Source: Haloquadratum sp. J07HQX50 (GTDB lineage Archaea > Halobacteriota > Halobacteria > Halobacteriales > Haloferacaceae). Taken from it: a DNA stretch of 6,361 nt. Position numbers and translations under genes: made by a program. The stretch covers positions 822,325 through 828,685 of the forward strand of contig KE356562.1 of NCBI GenBank assembly GCA_000416005.1, written 5' to 3'. Each line of letters opens with the position of its first letter. The stretch's first letter is position 1. The notes below the pieces were generated by a model. That model made no database searches and was not told where the DNA came from. It was given only the letters and a program-made list of their open reading frames with translations. Of the stretch, positions 1 to 6,361 are shown in pieces.

Positions 1-777
1 ACACTTGCCCGGCTGGTTAGCGTTGAGAGTCTGACCCCGCTCGCCGCTGCAGTGTGTCGATATGCAACCATACATGCTGCTGCATGCATCATCGCTGGAA
101 CACGTGGGGCAGGTAAAACAACACTGCTGGGTGCCTTGTTGTGGGAACTCCCGGACACGACTCGAATTGTCAGTATTGAGGACACAGCCGAACTCCCGCT
201 CAAACAACTGCGGGCTGCCGGTCGAGATGTACAGGGACTGTTTACCGACCCACCAACGACAGACACTCCTGCGACGAGTCCCTCGCAGGCACTCCGCGCA
301 GCGCTCCGATTCGGTGATGGCGCCCTCGTTATCGGTGAGGTGCGTGGTGAAGAAGCGACTGCACTATACGAAGCCATGCGAATCGGCGCACACGGACATG
401 CCGTCCTTGGCACAATTCATGGTGACTCTGGAGAGGCTGTCCGCGAACGCGTGGTCGCAGATTTGGGAGTGCCCGAATCTGCATTCGGAGCGACTGATCT
501 CATCATTACGTGTCATCGACGCAGTGGGAGCCGATTCATTAGCCGTATTGAAGAGGTACGCACAAATGGTGATAAACCAACGTTTGCCGGTCTGTTTGAG
601 TATTCTGATGAGGGACTTACCTCGACTGGAGTGATTGAGCGCGGCGACAGTCATCTGTTTGATGATCTCTGTGTGCGCGCAGGATTAAGCTACGCTGAAG
701 GGCTTGTTCAGGTAGAATCGCTCGCTGAACACATTGAACAGCAGGTCAGATGGGACATGCTGACACCGCTTTCATGA
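1..777 (+). CDS. pilB: Type IV pilus/type II secretion ATPase (PilB/TadA-like), 5'-truncated
   Basis: This is the C-terminal 258 residues of a hexameric AAA-type secretion/pilus ATPase that would power pilin assembly from the cytoplasmic face of the membrane. The reading frame is open from base 1, so the true start and the N-terminal domain lie upstream. The GTG at 52 is not the start, because conserved family sequence precedes it. Counting residues from base 1, the visible motifs are Walker A GTRGAGKT (33-40), an Asp-box-like IVSIEDTAE (56-64), Walker B ALVIGEVRG (108-116) with its acidic residue E113, and a His box GTIHGDS (137-143). These are followed by an ATDLIITC strand and an IEEVR segment typical of the family C-terminus. 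All catalytic motifs are present, so the enzyme looks functional. The stop overlaps the platform gene by ATGA. The family call is firm. Which haloarchaeal PilB paralogue it is cannot be told from this fragment. Confidence 0.93.
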   Translation, partial: TLARLVSVESLTPLAAAVCRYATIHAAACIIAGTRGAGKTTLLGALLWELPDTTRIVSIEDTAELPLKQLRAAGRDVQGLFTDPPTTDTPATSPSQALRAALRFGDGALVIGEVRGEEATALYEAMRIGAHGHAVLGTIHGDSGEAVRERVVADLGVPESAFGATDLIITCHRRSGSRFISRIEEVRTNGDKPTFAGLFEYSDEGLTSTGVIERGDSHLFDDLCVRAGLSYAEGLVQVESLAEHIEQQVRWDMLTPLS

Positions 778-2366
778 TATCAGCCAATAAGTTCACCGAG
801 AAGCAACTGAAGCAGATCAGTTCAGTTGGTCTCAGCACAGCGAGTGCGATGTGTATCCAGCAGATGACCGGTATGTCTCTGCTTCTTACAGCCATGATAT
901 GGTTTGGAGTGCTCGTCTGCACTGTCGAAGGGTGGCGTCAACTCCCATCGTATCGACAGAAAATATCGAAAATTCGTGCTGCAGGCCGCGCTCCAGCGTT
1001 AGTTTCTGCGCTGGCGTTTGAATTAGCACACACCCCTAATCTCGAACGCGCGATCGACCGTACACGAGTATATGGAAACGACGCGTTGAGTACGAGTCTT
1101 CGTTCACATAGCGATACACATCGTGCAATGCCCGCTGCGGGGATTGAGTCGTTCATCGAAGAATGGGAGGGCACCTTCCGACCCCTCTCCCGTGCGCTCA
1201 GACTGCTCAATGAGGCTGTCGAGACCCCCAGCGGTCGAGATTCGGCACTTGAGCGAGCAGTCGCCGTCGCAGTCCAGGGAGTCGAAAATCATCTTCAGCA
1301 GTTTGCTGCTGAGATTCGCGGGCCTGTGAGCGGGTTGTATGCAATTGGTGTGCTTGTTCCACTGGCCCTCATTGGGGTCATTCCAGCGGCGCGCGCTGGT
1401 GGTGTTGTGATTCCCACAGCAGTGTTCTTGTGTATTTACGTCGTCGCGTTACCAATTGGAGTGACATCAGCGAGTGGGTGGGTTCTTTTGCAACGCCCGC
1501 TTGCACTCGCTCCGACGCAACTTGATGATGCAGTCGAACGAAACGATGGCATAGGTATCTGCATGGGTGTGGTTGTTGGGGTAGCTGGATGGGTCATTTC
1601 CAAGCAAATTTTACCGTGGGCAGCACCGCTTGCACTGGTCGCTCTCGGGGGTGGTACAGCCGTCAGTGTGAGCATATATCCACGGGCGAAACGTCGGAGG
1701 AAAGTGGCTCAATTGGAGTCAACACTCGGTGATAGCTTGTCGATGCTGGGCCGACGTGTTGAGGCTGGCCAACCTGTTGAAACTGGTGTTGAGTATCTAT
1801 GTGAAGCGACACAACAACCGCTCAGGGATATATGGCGGTCAGTACACCAGCGACAGACGCACGTTGGCGCATCAATCACAGATGCGCTTGCATATACCTA
1901 CCAGTACCAATCATATCCCAGCCAAGATTTGAGTACCGCTTTTGCACTGGTTGGGCTAGCTGGACGGAGTGGTCCACCAGCCGGGGTGATGCTCCGCCGA
2001 TTTGGCACCCATCTGACCACTATTCAAGAGGGGATTGAGCGAGCTGAGCGTGATTTACAACACATCACAGGTACGCTGATGCATACGGCAACGGTGTTCG
2101 CACCGCTCGTTGGAGGGGCAACCGTCGCAATGGCGACCAGCATACATACCTCAGATGCAATCCAGGGAGCACCACTAAGAACAGACATACTCGGACTCGT
2201 CATCGGCGGATATGTATGTTGGCTAGCAGTTCTTTTGACTGCACTTGCGACAGGGCTTACGCGTGGACTTGATCGTGATCGCGTGGGGTATCGCTGTAGT
2301 ATAGCAGTTATCACCGCGTTTACCTGTTATGTTACCGCATTTTTTGCCGGCCAACAGCTGCTGTGA
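774..2366 (+). CDS. pilC: Type IV pilus/T2SS membrane platform protein (PilC/TadB/TadC-like, T2SSF family)
   Basis: This is the polytopic inner platform protein expected to dock the ATPase encoded just upstream. It is 530 residues long from ATG 774, which gives a 4-base ATGA overlap with the ATPase stop. ATG 750 (538 residues, weak AGGT upstream) is a possible alternative start. About eight hydrophobic segments are visible, near residues 35-51, 187-204, 210-230, 260-277, 281-301, 438-455, 471-492 and 508-527. The two cytoplasmic stretches between them (about 60-185 and 305-435) correspond to tandem T2SSF domains. The second carries the usual helix signature LGDSLSMLGRRVEAGQPVE (about 318-336). 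A basic cluster, KRRRK, follows the fifth segment and fits a cytoplasmic loop. The frame is intact, and two-domain architecture is normal for archaeal PilC. The pairing with a PilB-type ATPase supports the role strongly. Confidence 0.9.
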   Translation: MISANKFTEKQLKQISSVGLSTASAMCIQQMTGMSLLLTAMIWFGVLVCTVEGWRQLPSYRQKISKIRAAGRAPALVSALAFELAHTPNLERAIDRTRVYGNDALSTSLRSHSDTHRAMPAAGIESFIEEWEGTFRPLSRALRLLNEAVETPSGRDSALERAVAVAVQGVENHLQQFAAEIRGPVSGLYAIGVLVPLALIGVIPAARAGGVVIPTAVFLCIYVVALPIGVTSASGWVLLQRPLALAPTQLDDAVERNDGIGICMGVVVGVAGWVISKQILPWAAPLALVALGGGTAVSVSIYPRAKRRRKVAQLESTLGDSLSMLGRRVEAGQPVETGVEYLCEATQQPLRDIWRSVHQRQTHVGASITDALAYTYQYQSYPSQDLSTAFALVGLAGRSGPPAGVMLRRFGTHLTTIQEGIERAERDLQHITGTLMHTATVFAPLVGGATVAMATSIHTSDAIQGAPLRTDILGLVIGGYVCWLAVLLTALATGLTRGLDRDRVGYRCSIAVITAFTCYVTAFFAGQQLL

Positions 2367-2403
2367 GCGGATATTTTTGTACTGACACGCGGCCACGGCG
2401 CAT
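2367..2403 (+). promoter_or_regulatory. Only intergenic gap; possible internal leaderless promoter (TATA-like at 2371-2378)
   Basis: This 37-base spacer is the only real gap in an otherwise overlapping gene chain. It holds ATATTTTT (2371-2378), an A/T tract standing out from GC-richer flanks and lying about 26-33 bases before ATG 2404. In haloarchaea a TATA-like box sits about 27 bases before the transcription start, and many mRNAs are leaderless, so the spacing fits a promoter firing at or near the ATG. No GGAGG-like ribosome site is present in the gap, which also fits a leaderless message. The T run could instead be a weak termination or pausing signal after the platform gene. The inference rests on spacing and composition only. 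Confidence 0.3.
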
Positions 2404-2883
2404 ATGCTCAGTTTTGCAATTGAATCGTACTATGCGTGGATCGGTCTCGCACTCACCGGAACAGTTCTAATTAGTGTGGTCATTGGACTACCAACACAGG
2501 CTCCACTGGATGCGAGTGGGGTGACAGCAACTATCGACACGGTTGGTGTAGCGACTTTTTCGGCAGCGGCAACACATCCAGTTGAGGCAGACGACATCCG
2601 AATCGGTCGCCACCGTATCAGTCTCAAGCGCGATGGAGACATAGCACATGCAACTGTCAGTTATGGGCCGATGACACCTGTGAGGGCAGGCCACAGTGGA
2701 CTTGCAGCTCTTATTGATGGAACTCCTCCATCAGACATTTTCGAAACGCCACAGCAATTCGAAGCAGCACTTACCCAGGCCAGTGTTGTTGCTTCGACGC
2801 CATCTTGGCAGCAAGTTCGTGGACCAGTTCACATCCGTCGTGTTACATACGGGCCTCATTCAGCTCTTCTGGTCGATGTATAG
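2404..2883 (+). CDS. Membrane-anchored pilus-operon protein, DUF7283-like
   Basis: This encodes a 159-residue protein of unknown biochemical function. ATG 2404 is the only reasonable start, because an in-frame TGA lies at 2383-2385. A hydrophobic stretch at residues about 11-30 (AWIGLALTGTVLISVVIGLP) is a single N-terminal membrane anchor. The rest is soluble and probably faces outward, with beta-rich segments and a C-terminal IRRVTYG...LLVDV strand. The short uncharged N-terminus, the Ala/Asp-rich region just after the anchor (ASGVTATIDTVGVATFSAAA) and the C-terminal strand resemble, from memory, haloarchaeal DUF7283 proteins, which occur directly after a pilB-pilC pair. It may be a minor pilin or a structural accessory of the assembly machine; this is inferred from context. 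It has no catalytic motif that I recognise. Its 3' end overlaps the next gene by 8 bases. Confidence 0.8.
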   Translation: MLSFAIESYYAWIGLALTGTVLISVVIGLPTQAPLDASGVTATIDTVGVATFSAAATHPVEADDIRIGRHRISLKRDGDIAHATVSYGPMTPVRAGHSGLAALIDGTPPSDIFETPQQFEAALTQASVVASTPSWQQVRGPVHIRRVTYGPHSALLVDV

Positions 2884-3259
2884 AAAGACTCGCGGCATGA
2901 GTTCGCCTGTGGTTGCACTCATCTCACTCTCGTTTGTCTGTATTGGCTTGGGACTCTACACTGGAGCGCTCACTGATGTGTTTGAATCGCCGCCTTCTCG
3001 AGAGACTGCGAAAGCAGTCGCACGTGATCTACTCACACACAATGGGAGTCGGACAACTGTGTCTCCACAAGATCTCCATTCAGTTCGATCGCCGGTACGG
3101 TACCAGCTCAATCTCACACTGCGAGTTCAACATACAGCGTGGGCTGTTGGGCCTCATCCACCATCTGCGGATGTCGGTATTCACTCTCAACCGGTTGGGG
3201 TGGCACACCACGACGGTCGCGTAGTATGGGGTGAGGTGACAGTACAGGTGTGGCGATGA
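2876..3259 (+). CDS. Prepilin-like small membrane protein, DUF7285-like
   Basis: This encodes a 127-residue protein of unknown function. ATG 2876 is chosen because it keeps a basic leader, MYRKTRG, ahead of the hydrophobic stretch (residues about 12-30, VVALISLSFVCIGLGLYTG). ATG 2897 (120 residues) is the alternative and would lose that leader. A basic leader ending in RG, followed by a short polar stretch and a hydrophobic helix, resembles archaeal class III (prepilin) signals. Related haloarchaeal proteins, as I recall, carry RGQTEP-type sequences here, whereas this one has RGMSSP and so lacks the Glu. The C-terminal domain ends with a predicted strand pair, RVVWGEVTVQVWR, typical of what I recall as DUF7285. 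It overlaps the upstream gene by 8 bases and the downstream one by ATGA, so translation is probably coupled. The longer in-frame extension back to 2696 is only a shadow of the upstream gene. Confidence 0.8.
   Translation: MYRKTRGMSSPVVALISLSFVCIGLGLYTGALTDVFESPPSRETAKAVARDLLTHNGSRTTVSPQDLHSVRSPVRYQLNLTLRVQHTAWAVGPHPPSADVGIHSQPVGVAHHDGRVVWGEVTVQVWR
3246..3250 (+). promoter_or_regulatory. Shine-Dalgarno-like AGGTG for the start at 3256
   Basis: AGGTG lies 5 bases before ATG 3256, and a second site, GAGGTG (3233-3238), lies further up. Together with the ATGA overlap, this supports initiation at 3256 in the frame that encodes the membrane anchor. It argues against the TTG at 3317 in the body frame, which lacks such a context. 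Confidence 0.4.
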
Positions 3260-4036
3260 ATGCTGCAATCGACGCGATTCTATTCTTAGTGCTTTATTTC
3301 GGCGGCTGTTACTGGATTGTATGCTGCTCATCACTCTGCGATATCGAACAGTGCTACACAGGTTGCCGATGCAGATGCTGTTGCGAATTCATTAGCGACG
3401 ACGACAGTTGCGATTAAACATAATCGAGCGGGGGCATTCGACCACATTGACCCAGTTCCGGTCGTGCATGAGAGGACACTTGCAGGACATATAGCACACG
3501 CAACGATTTTGACGGCAAGATTAGACCGGGAATTACTTACTCCAGATGCACGACCATACCGAGTAGCAGTCCGGGAGACAGTTCGGGGGCGTACAGGTGG
3601 ATTCGTGCGGATCGATGGGCGCTGGCGTGTTGCTCCCAATCTGCGCGCGACATTTAGCATTGGCCCTCAACCCCCCTCATCAGGGACGAAGAGAGAGATT
3701 AGCACCGCACGAATCGATGTCGTACTCGCGGTCGCGGCTGATACCAACAAAACGGACTCTCCAGTGGCTGCAAGGGCTGTGGGGATTCTTCTGCCGCCTA
3801 CGATACACAACACTCAGTTACGCACTGAAGATGGCCGACGTGCAATGACAACCACTCAGTATCGGCATATCGCCGGGATGCTTGACGCTGATATCAACTC
3901 ATCAGTGCAGGCTGAGAATATCACAGCAGCCAACGCTGCTCTTACAGAGCATCTCGATAGCCGAATTGAATCACCAGTCTTCCCCTCACGAATCAGCACT
4001 GTGGAGATTGTCGTCCGGAGGTGGAAACGACGCTAA
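3256..4036 (+). CDS. Membrane-anchored pilus-operon protein, DUF7284-like, with an apparent frameshift
   Basis: The function is unknown. The gene seems to start at ATG 3256, giving an ATGA overlap with the preceding stop. That frame encodes MNAAIDAILFLVL, the first half of a membrane helix, and then turns into unlikely Cys-rich sequence that stops at 3415-3417. The +1 frame picks up at about 3290 with ISAAVTGLYAAHHSA, the other half of the helix, and runs intact to TAA 4034-4036. Removing one base near 3290-3299 gives a 259-residue protein with anchor ILFLVLISAAVTGLY, like the N-terminus I recall for DUF7284. The outside domain contains ERTLAGHIAHATI, a GRWRVAPNLRATFSIGP strand region and a basic C-terminus, RRWKRR. 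Without a shift, translation could begin only at TTG 3317 (239 residues, no anchor). It could be a sequencing error, a fresh pseudogene, or a recoded gene; the coding signal downstream is well preserved. Confidence 0.75.
3290..3299 (+). other. Inferred frameshift point in the DUF7284-like gene
   Basis: The upstream frame (codons at 3289 GTG, 3292 CTT, 3295 TAT) and the downstream frame (TTT ATT TCG from 3293) must join here. The downstream frame has a TAG at 3287-3289, so the switch cannot be earlier. Two TTT triplets (3293-3295 and 3297-3299) make a one-base gain easy to imagine. Dropping one T gives Val-Leu-Ile-Ser-Ala-Ala-Val, a smooth membrane helix. Confidence 0.7.
4017..4023 (+). promoter_or_regulatory. 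Strong Shine-Dalgarno GGAGGTG ahead of the large gene
   Basis: GGAGGTG matches the CCUCC anti-Shine-Dalgarno at the archaeal 16S rRNA 3' end and is the best ribosome-binding site in the window. It lies 12 bases before ATG 4036, a little far but acceptable. It overlaps an in-frame GTG (4021), which is therefore an unlikely start. It sits inside the last codons of the upstream gene. Confidence 0.55.
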
Positions 4037-6361
4037 TGCGCCTCGCTGATGACCGTCGCGGCCGAATTCCGTTTGCACTGCTTGGAGTGCTACTACTCGT
4101 GGGTGCAACGACGGTCAGCGCTTCAATTGCTAACCAGAGATTAGCACCGGTTGATTCCAGTGCTGATACCGTTGCCGACCGGATCGATGCAGAGATACAG
4201 ACCACGCTTCGCGATGCAATCGAACAAGCTGTCAAGGCAGCGGCACGCGAGCCTGTGATCGAGGCAGCAGAGACTCCAAGCGGGCAGGCGCTTCAAGCGG
4301 ATCCGTTCACGAACGCACTGCGAGTGCGAATCTATCTGCAGGCCAGAAAGTCACTCTCAGACATCCAGTATCACCGGGGGAGAACAGTGGGGAGAGTGCA
4401 GTTTGGGTCACGCCAGCCATCGATCAAAGAGGCGCTGGGACTGATTGAGATTGAAGGTCGCGATGCGAACACCGAACTTGTCGTTACGGTCGATGAGATC
4501 AAAATGGCGATAAGCCGCAACGGGCGGGTGATTGCCAAGGAGGAGCTATCGATGACGCTGCGAAGTGGCCTGCCAGTCCTGGCAATGGCAGAGCGAGCGC
4601 ACACATTTGAAACGCGGCTCTCACGTGGGCCGCTCACAGGCCCCGGCGTGCCGCGGCGCGCAACAGTGAGCCTCACCGCGATTGCACAAGCACGGGGCCT
4701 CAGCCAATATCTTGGACTTCCAATTGAGAACATCATCGCCAATCGACACGTACAGTTGACAACGAATGCAGGCATATTAGATACACAGCGGGCTGTATTC
4801 GGTCAGGTAGACCCTGATGCCGAGCGTGGGGTGCGACGTGCGTTACTTCGGACAGGAGTCACTGATTTCGTAGCTGCAGAGACTGACCCAGCGATTGCAG
4901 ATGCGATAACTGGGGGACTGCCAGCACCAACCGCGGAGCGTGCACTGCCTGATCGAAGCGACAGTCCCTCAATCAGACACTCACTCGCCCCCGTTGCAGA
5001 TTCGGTGTTTGTCTCGTTCACGCGGTCTCTACATCCACGAATGGAATCCATCATTGCAGATGGATACCGGGCACGGGTGACTGTGCGAGCAGGAATCGAT
5101 CAATGTCAGCGCGATCGCCGGCCACGAATCAGCGCGCCACGTGGAAATTACTCGCTCGTATCGAAGGGGGTTGAACGCGATACCAAAGTCACATACCGCT
5201 CACCGCCAGCGCTAGCATCACGTTACCGCGATGGAATCGGTACACAGGTACTGGAACGGACGGCCCGAATGGTTACAGTTAGATACACTAGACGCACAGT
5301 CTGGCAACATCCACACGACTCACAGGTCGCACGAACCGCACATTGGCAGACACGCTGTGGAGTAACAATTGATCAACGGGCACGAATGCTACCTATTCGA
5401 ACCCCGACACGGTCAATTGATCCTCTGTTTGAGACAGGCGGGGTACTCGGCGGGCTAAATCTCGTTCGTGTGAGTGCCATCTCTCGTGACCTACGCGACT
5501 CAGCAGGCGGGAGCGATCAACTTGCCCGCCGAGCAGTCCTCGATGGGCCAGTTTCGATACGTGAGACCATCACCGGAAAGCGCCCAGCACGATTGGATAG
5601 ATGGATACGCGCGGATCTGAGACAGACTCGTGATGAGCTTCGAACAATCACGCTCAGCATCGATGGACGGAGTCTCGCTGCTGGAGCAGTGAATCCCGCT
5701 GCAGCACTTCGGGAAGCAGTGTTGAACCGCCGAGCAGCTCTACGTGCTGTGCCTGTGGAGTATGCAGGTGTTGCCGACCGGGTTCGAGTAGCAGTTCGGA
5801 TCGCCTATCTCAACCACGTGCTCGCAGAGCTACAAGCGCGGGCAAACCAGGCGAGTGCACAACATCACAGTATTCGAGACATCCTCTTCAACCACGGTGT
5901 CGATTACTCACTCGCACAGCTGTCGCGCATACAGCCATCACCAGCCAGCCAATCACACACGATTGGCTCTGGTGAGGGTGTTATCGGTCCTGTAACACTT
6001 CAGCCAGACGCCGACCCACCGTTCTTATCAACCGCGTCGGTCAACGGATCGCGTGTTGACTCGATTGCTGATTCTGAGCAGTATATCGGGCTCGCAACAC
6101 GGAATCTGAACGTATTCAGCGTGCCATATGATAATGCAGCAACTTCAATTATTGCTGGCGTCATGGGACAGTCAGGTAGTGTCAGTCTGGAGCTTGCAGC
6201 CCAGACGCTCAGCGCAGCTGAACAGACAGCCGAGATAACACCGACGTCGGAATTGGAGACACAGACAGAGATCTTAACTCGCCGAGTAGAGCGAAAATTA
6301 TCATATGTCCATCATCGCGCCACCGCCACGCTCGCAGCTGAGACAGGCCTCCCTCGGACGA
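4036..6361 (+). CDS. Large N-terminally anchored pilus-operon protein, DUF7286-like, 3'-truncated
   Basis: This is an open frame of 775 residues that runs off the window end with no internal stop. The start ATG 4036 shares one base with the upstream TAA (TAATG) and has a strong GGAGGTG before it. The N-terminus MRLADDRRGRIPFALLGVLLLVGATT has a charged leader ending in RRGR and one hydrophobic helix (about 11-30), matching what I recall of haloarchaeal DUF7286. It also resembles the RG-plus-hydrophobic helix of TadE/F-like proteins. The remainder is predicted to be extracytoplasmic. It begins with a helical, Ala-rich segment (about 35-85), followed by mixed alpha/beta sequence. Only two cysteines occur (residues 357 and 441), and the region around them is rich in Arg. 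No protease, nuclease, vWA or other catalytic signature was recognised. By size and position it could be a tip, adhesin-like or scaffold subunit; that role is inferred. Confidence 0.82.
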   Translation, partial: MRLADDRRGRIPFALLGVLLLVGATTVSASIANQRLAPVDSSADTVADRIDAEIQTTLRDAIEQAVKAAAREPVIEAAETPSGQALQADPFTNALRVRIYLQARKSLSDIQYHRGRTVGRVQFGSRQPSIKEALGLIEIEGRDANTELVVTVDEIKMAISRNGRVIAKEELSMTLRSGLPVLAMAERAHTFETRLSRGPLTGPGVPRRATVSLTAIAQARGLSQYLGLPIENIIANRHVQLTTNAGILDTQRAVFGQVDPDAERGVRRALLRTGVTDFVAAETDPAIADAITGGLPAPTAERALPDRSDSPSIRHSLAPVADSVFVSFTRSLHPRMESIIADGYRARVTVRAGIDQCQRDRRPRISAPRGNYSLVSKGVERDTKVTYRSPPALASRYRDGIGTQVLERTARMVTVRYTRRTVWQHPHDSQVARTAHWQTRCGVTIDQRARMLPIRTPTRSIDPLFETGGVLGGLNLVRVSAISRDLRDSAGGSDQLARRAVLDGPVSIRETITGKRPARLDRWIRADLRQTRDELRTITLSIDGRSLAAGAVNPAAALREAVLNRRAALRAVPVEYAGVADRVRVAVRIAYLNHVLAELQARANQASAQHHSIRDILFNHGVDYSLAQLSRIQPSPASQSHTIGSGEGVIGPVTLQPDADPPFLSTASVNGSRVDSIADSEQYIGLATRNLNVFSVPYDNAATSIIAGVMGQSGSVSLELAAQTLSAAEQTAEITPTSELETQTEILTRRVERKLSYVHHRATATLAAETGLPRT

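Noticed and set aside
62..634. 190-codon open frame overlapping the ATPase gene in another frame
   Set aside because: It covers the same bases as the ATPase with all its catalytic motifs, and its own sequence shows no family features.
750..773. Earlier ATG 750 as the platform gene start
   Set aside because: It is possible, but ATG 774 gives the same ATGA coupling seen at 3256, and the extra eight residues show no recognisable feature. It is kept as an alternative in the annotation.
2696..2875. 60-codon N-terminal extension of the DUF7285-like gene back to ATG 2696
   Set aside because: It lies wholly within the upstream gene in another frame, has low-quality Leu/Gln/His-rich sequence, and would bury the prepilin-like leader in the middle of the protein.
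3256..3417. A 53-residue Cys-rich microprotein (11 Cys) starting at ATG 3256 in one continuous frame
   Set aside because: The Cys cluster comes from reading GAT/GCA-rich codons of the DUF7284-like body out of frame. The first 13 codons fit the anchor of that protein instead, so a frameshift explains it better.
4371..5054. Two long reverse-strand open frames opposite the large gene (4371-4775 and 4803-5054)
   Set aside because: They are Arg/Ser/Ala-rich antisense shadows of a well-supported + strand gene, with no independent motif or start signal. The same holds for the other reverse-strand frames in the window.
1..6361. CRISPR arrays, tRNA/rRNA genes, transposase or inverted-repeat-bounded elements
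   Set aside because: No regularly spaced repeats, RNA gene signatures or IS-type coding sequence were seen. Almost every base belongs to the six co-directional genes.

Overview
The window looks like haloarchaeal (class Halobacteria) chromosome. The proteins match, from memory, families found almost only in haloarchaea, and the genes are packed head to tail with ATGA or TAATG overlaps. By eye the GC content is only a little above 50% (one spot-counted line gave 32 G+C of 60), which is low for haloarchaea. A moderate-GC lineage such as Haloquadratum or a relative fits, but the species cannot be fixed from this sequence.

All six genes lie on the + strand and form one type IV pilus-like / Tad-like assembly operon. 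(1) Bases 1-777 are the C-terminal part of a secretion/pilus ATPase (PilB/TadA/VirB11 type), cut by the window start. (2) Bases 774-2366 encode the polytopic PilC/TadB/TadC-type platform protein, with two T2SSF domains. (3) Bases 2404-2883 encode a 159-residue membrane-anchored protein of the DUF7283 type. (4) Bases 2876-3259 encode a 127-residue protein with a prepilin-like N-terminus, DUF7285 type. (5) Bases 3256-4036 encode a DUF7284-type protein whose membrane anchor and body lie in different frames, so there is an apparent single-base frameshift near 3290-3299. (6) Bases 4036-6361 encode a very large N-terminally anchored protein, DUF7286 type, cut by the window end after 775 residues with no internal stop. 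The DUF numbers are recalled, not searched.

Working model (inference): the ATPase and platform protein form the cytoplasmic/membrane motor. The four single-anchor proteins, whose bulk is predicted to lie outside the membrane, would be the assembled or secreted parts: minor pilins or a tip/priming complex comparable in layout to TadE/F/G or GspH-K. No major pilin, prepilin peptidase, RNA gene, mobile element or CRISPR array is visible. The only intergenic gap (2367-2403) carries a possible internal leaderless promoter.
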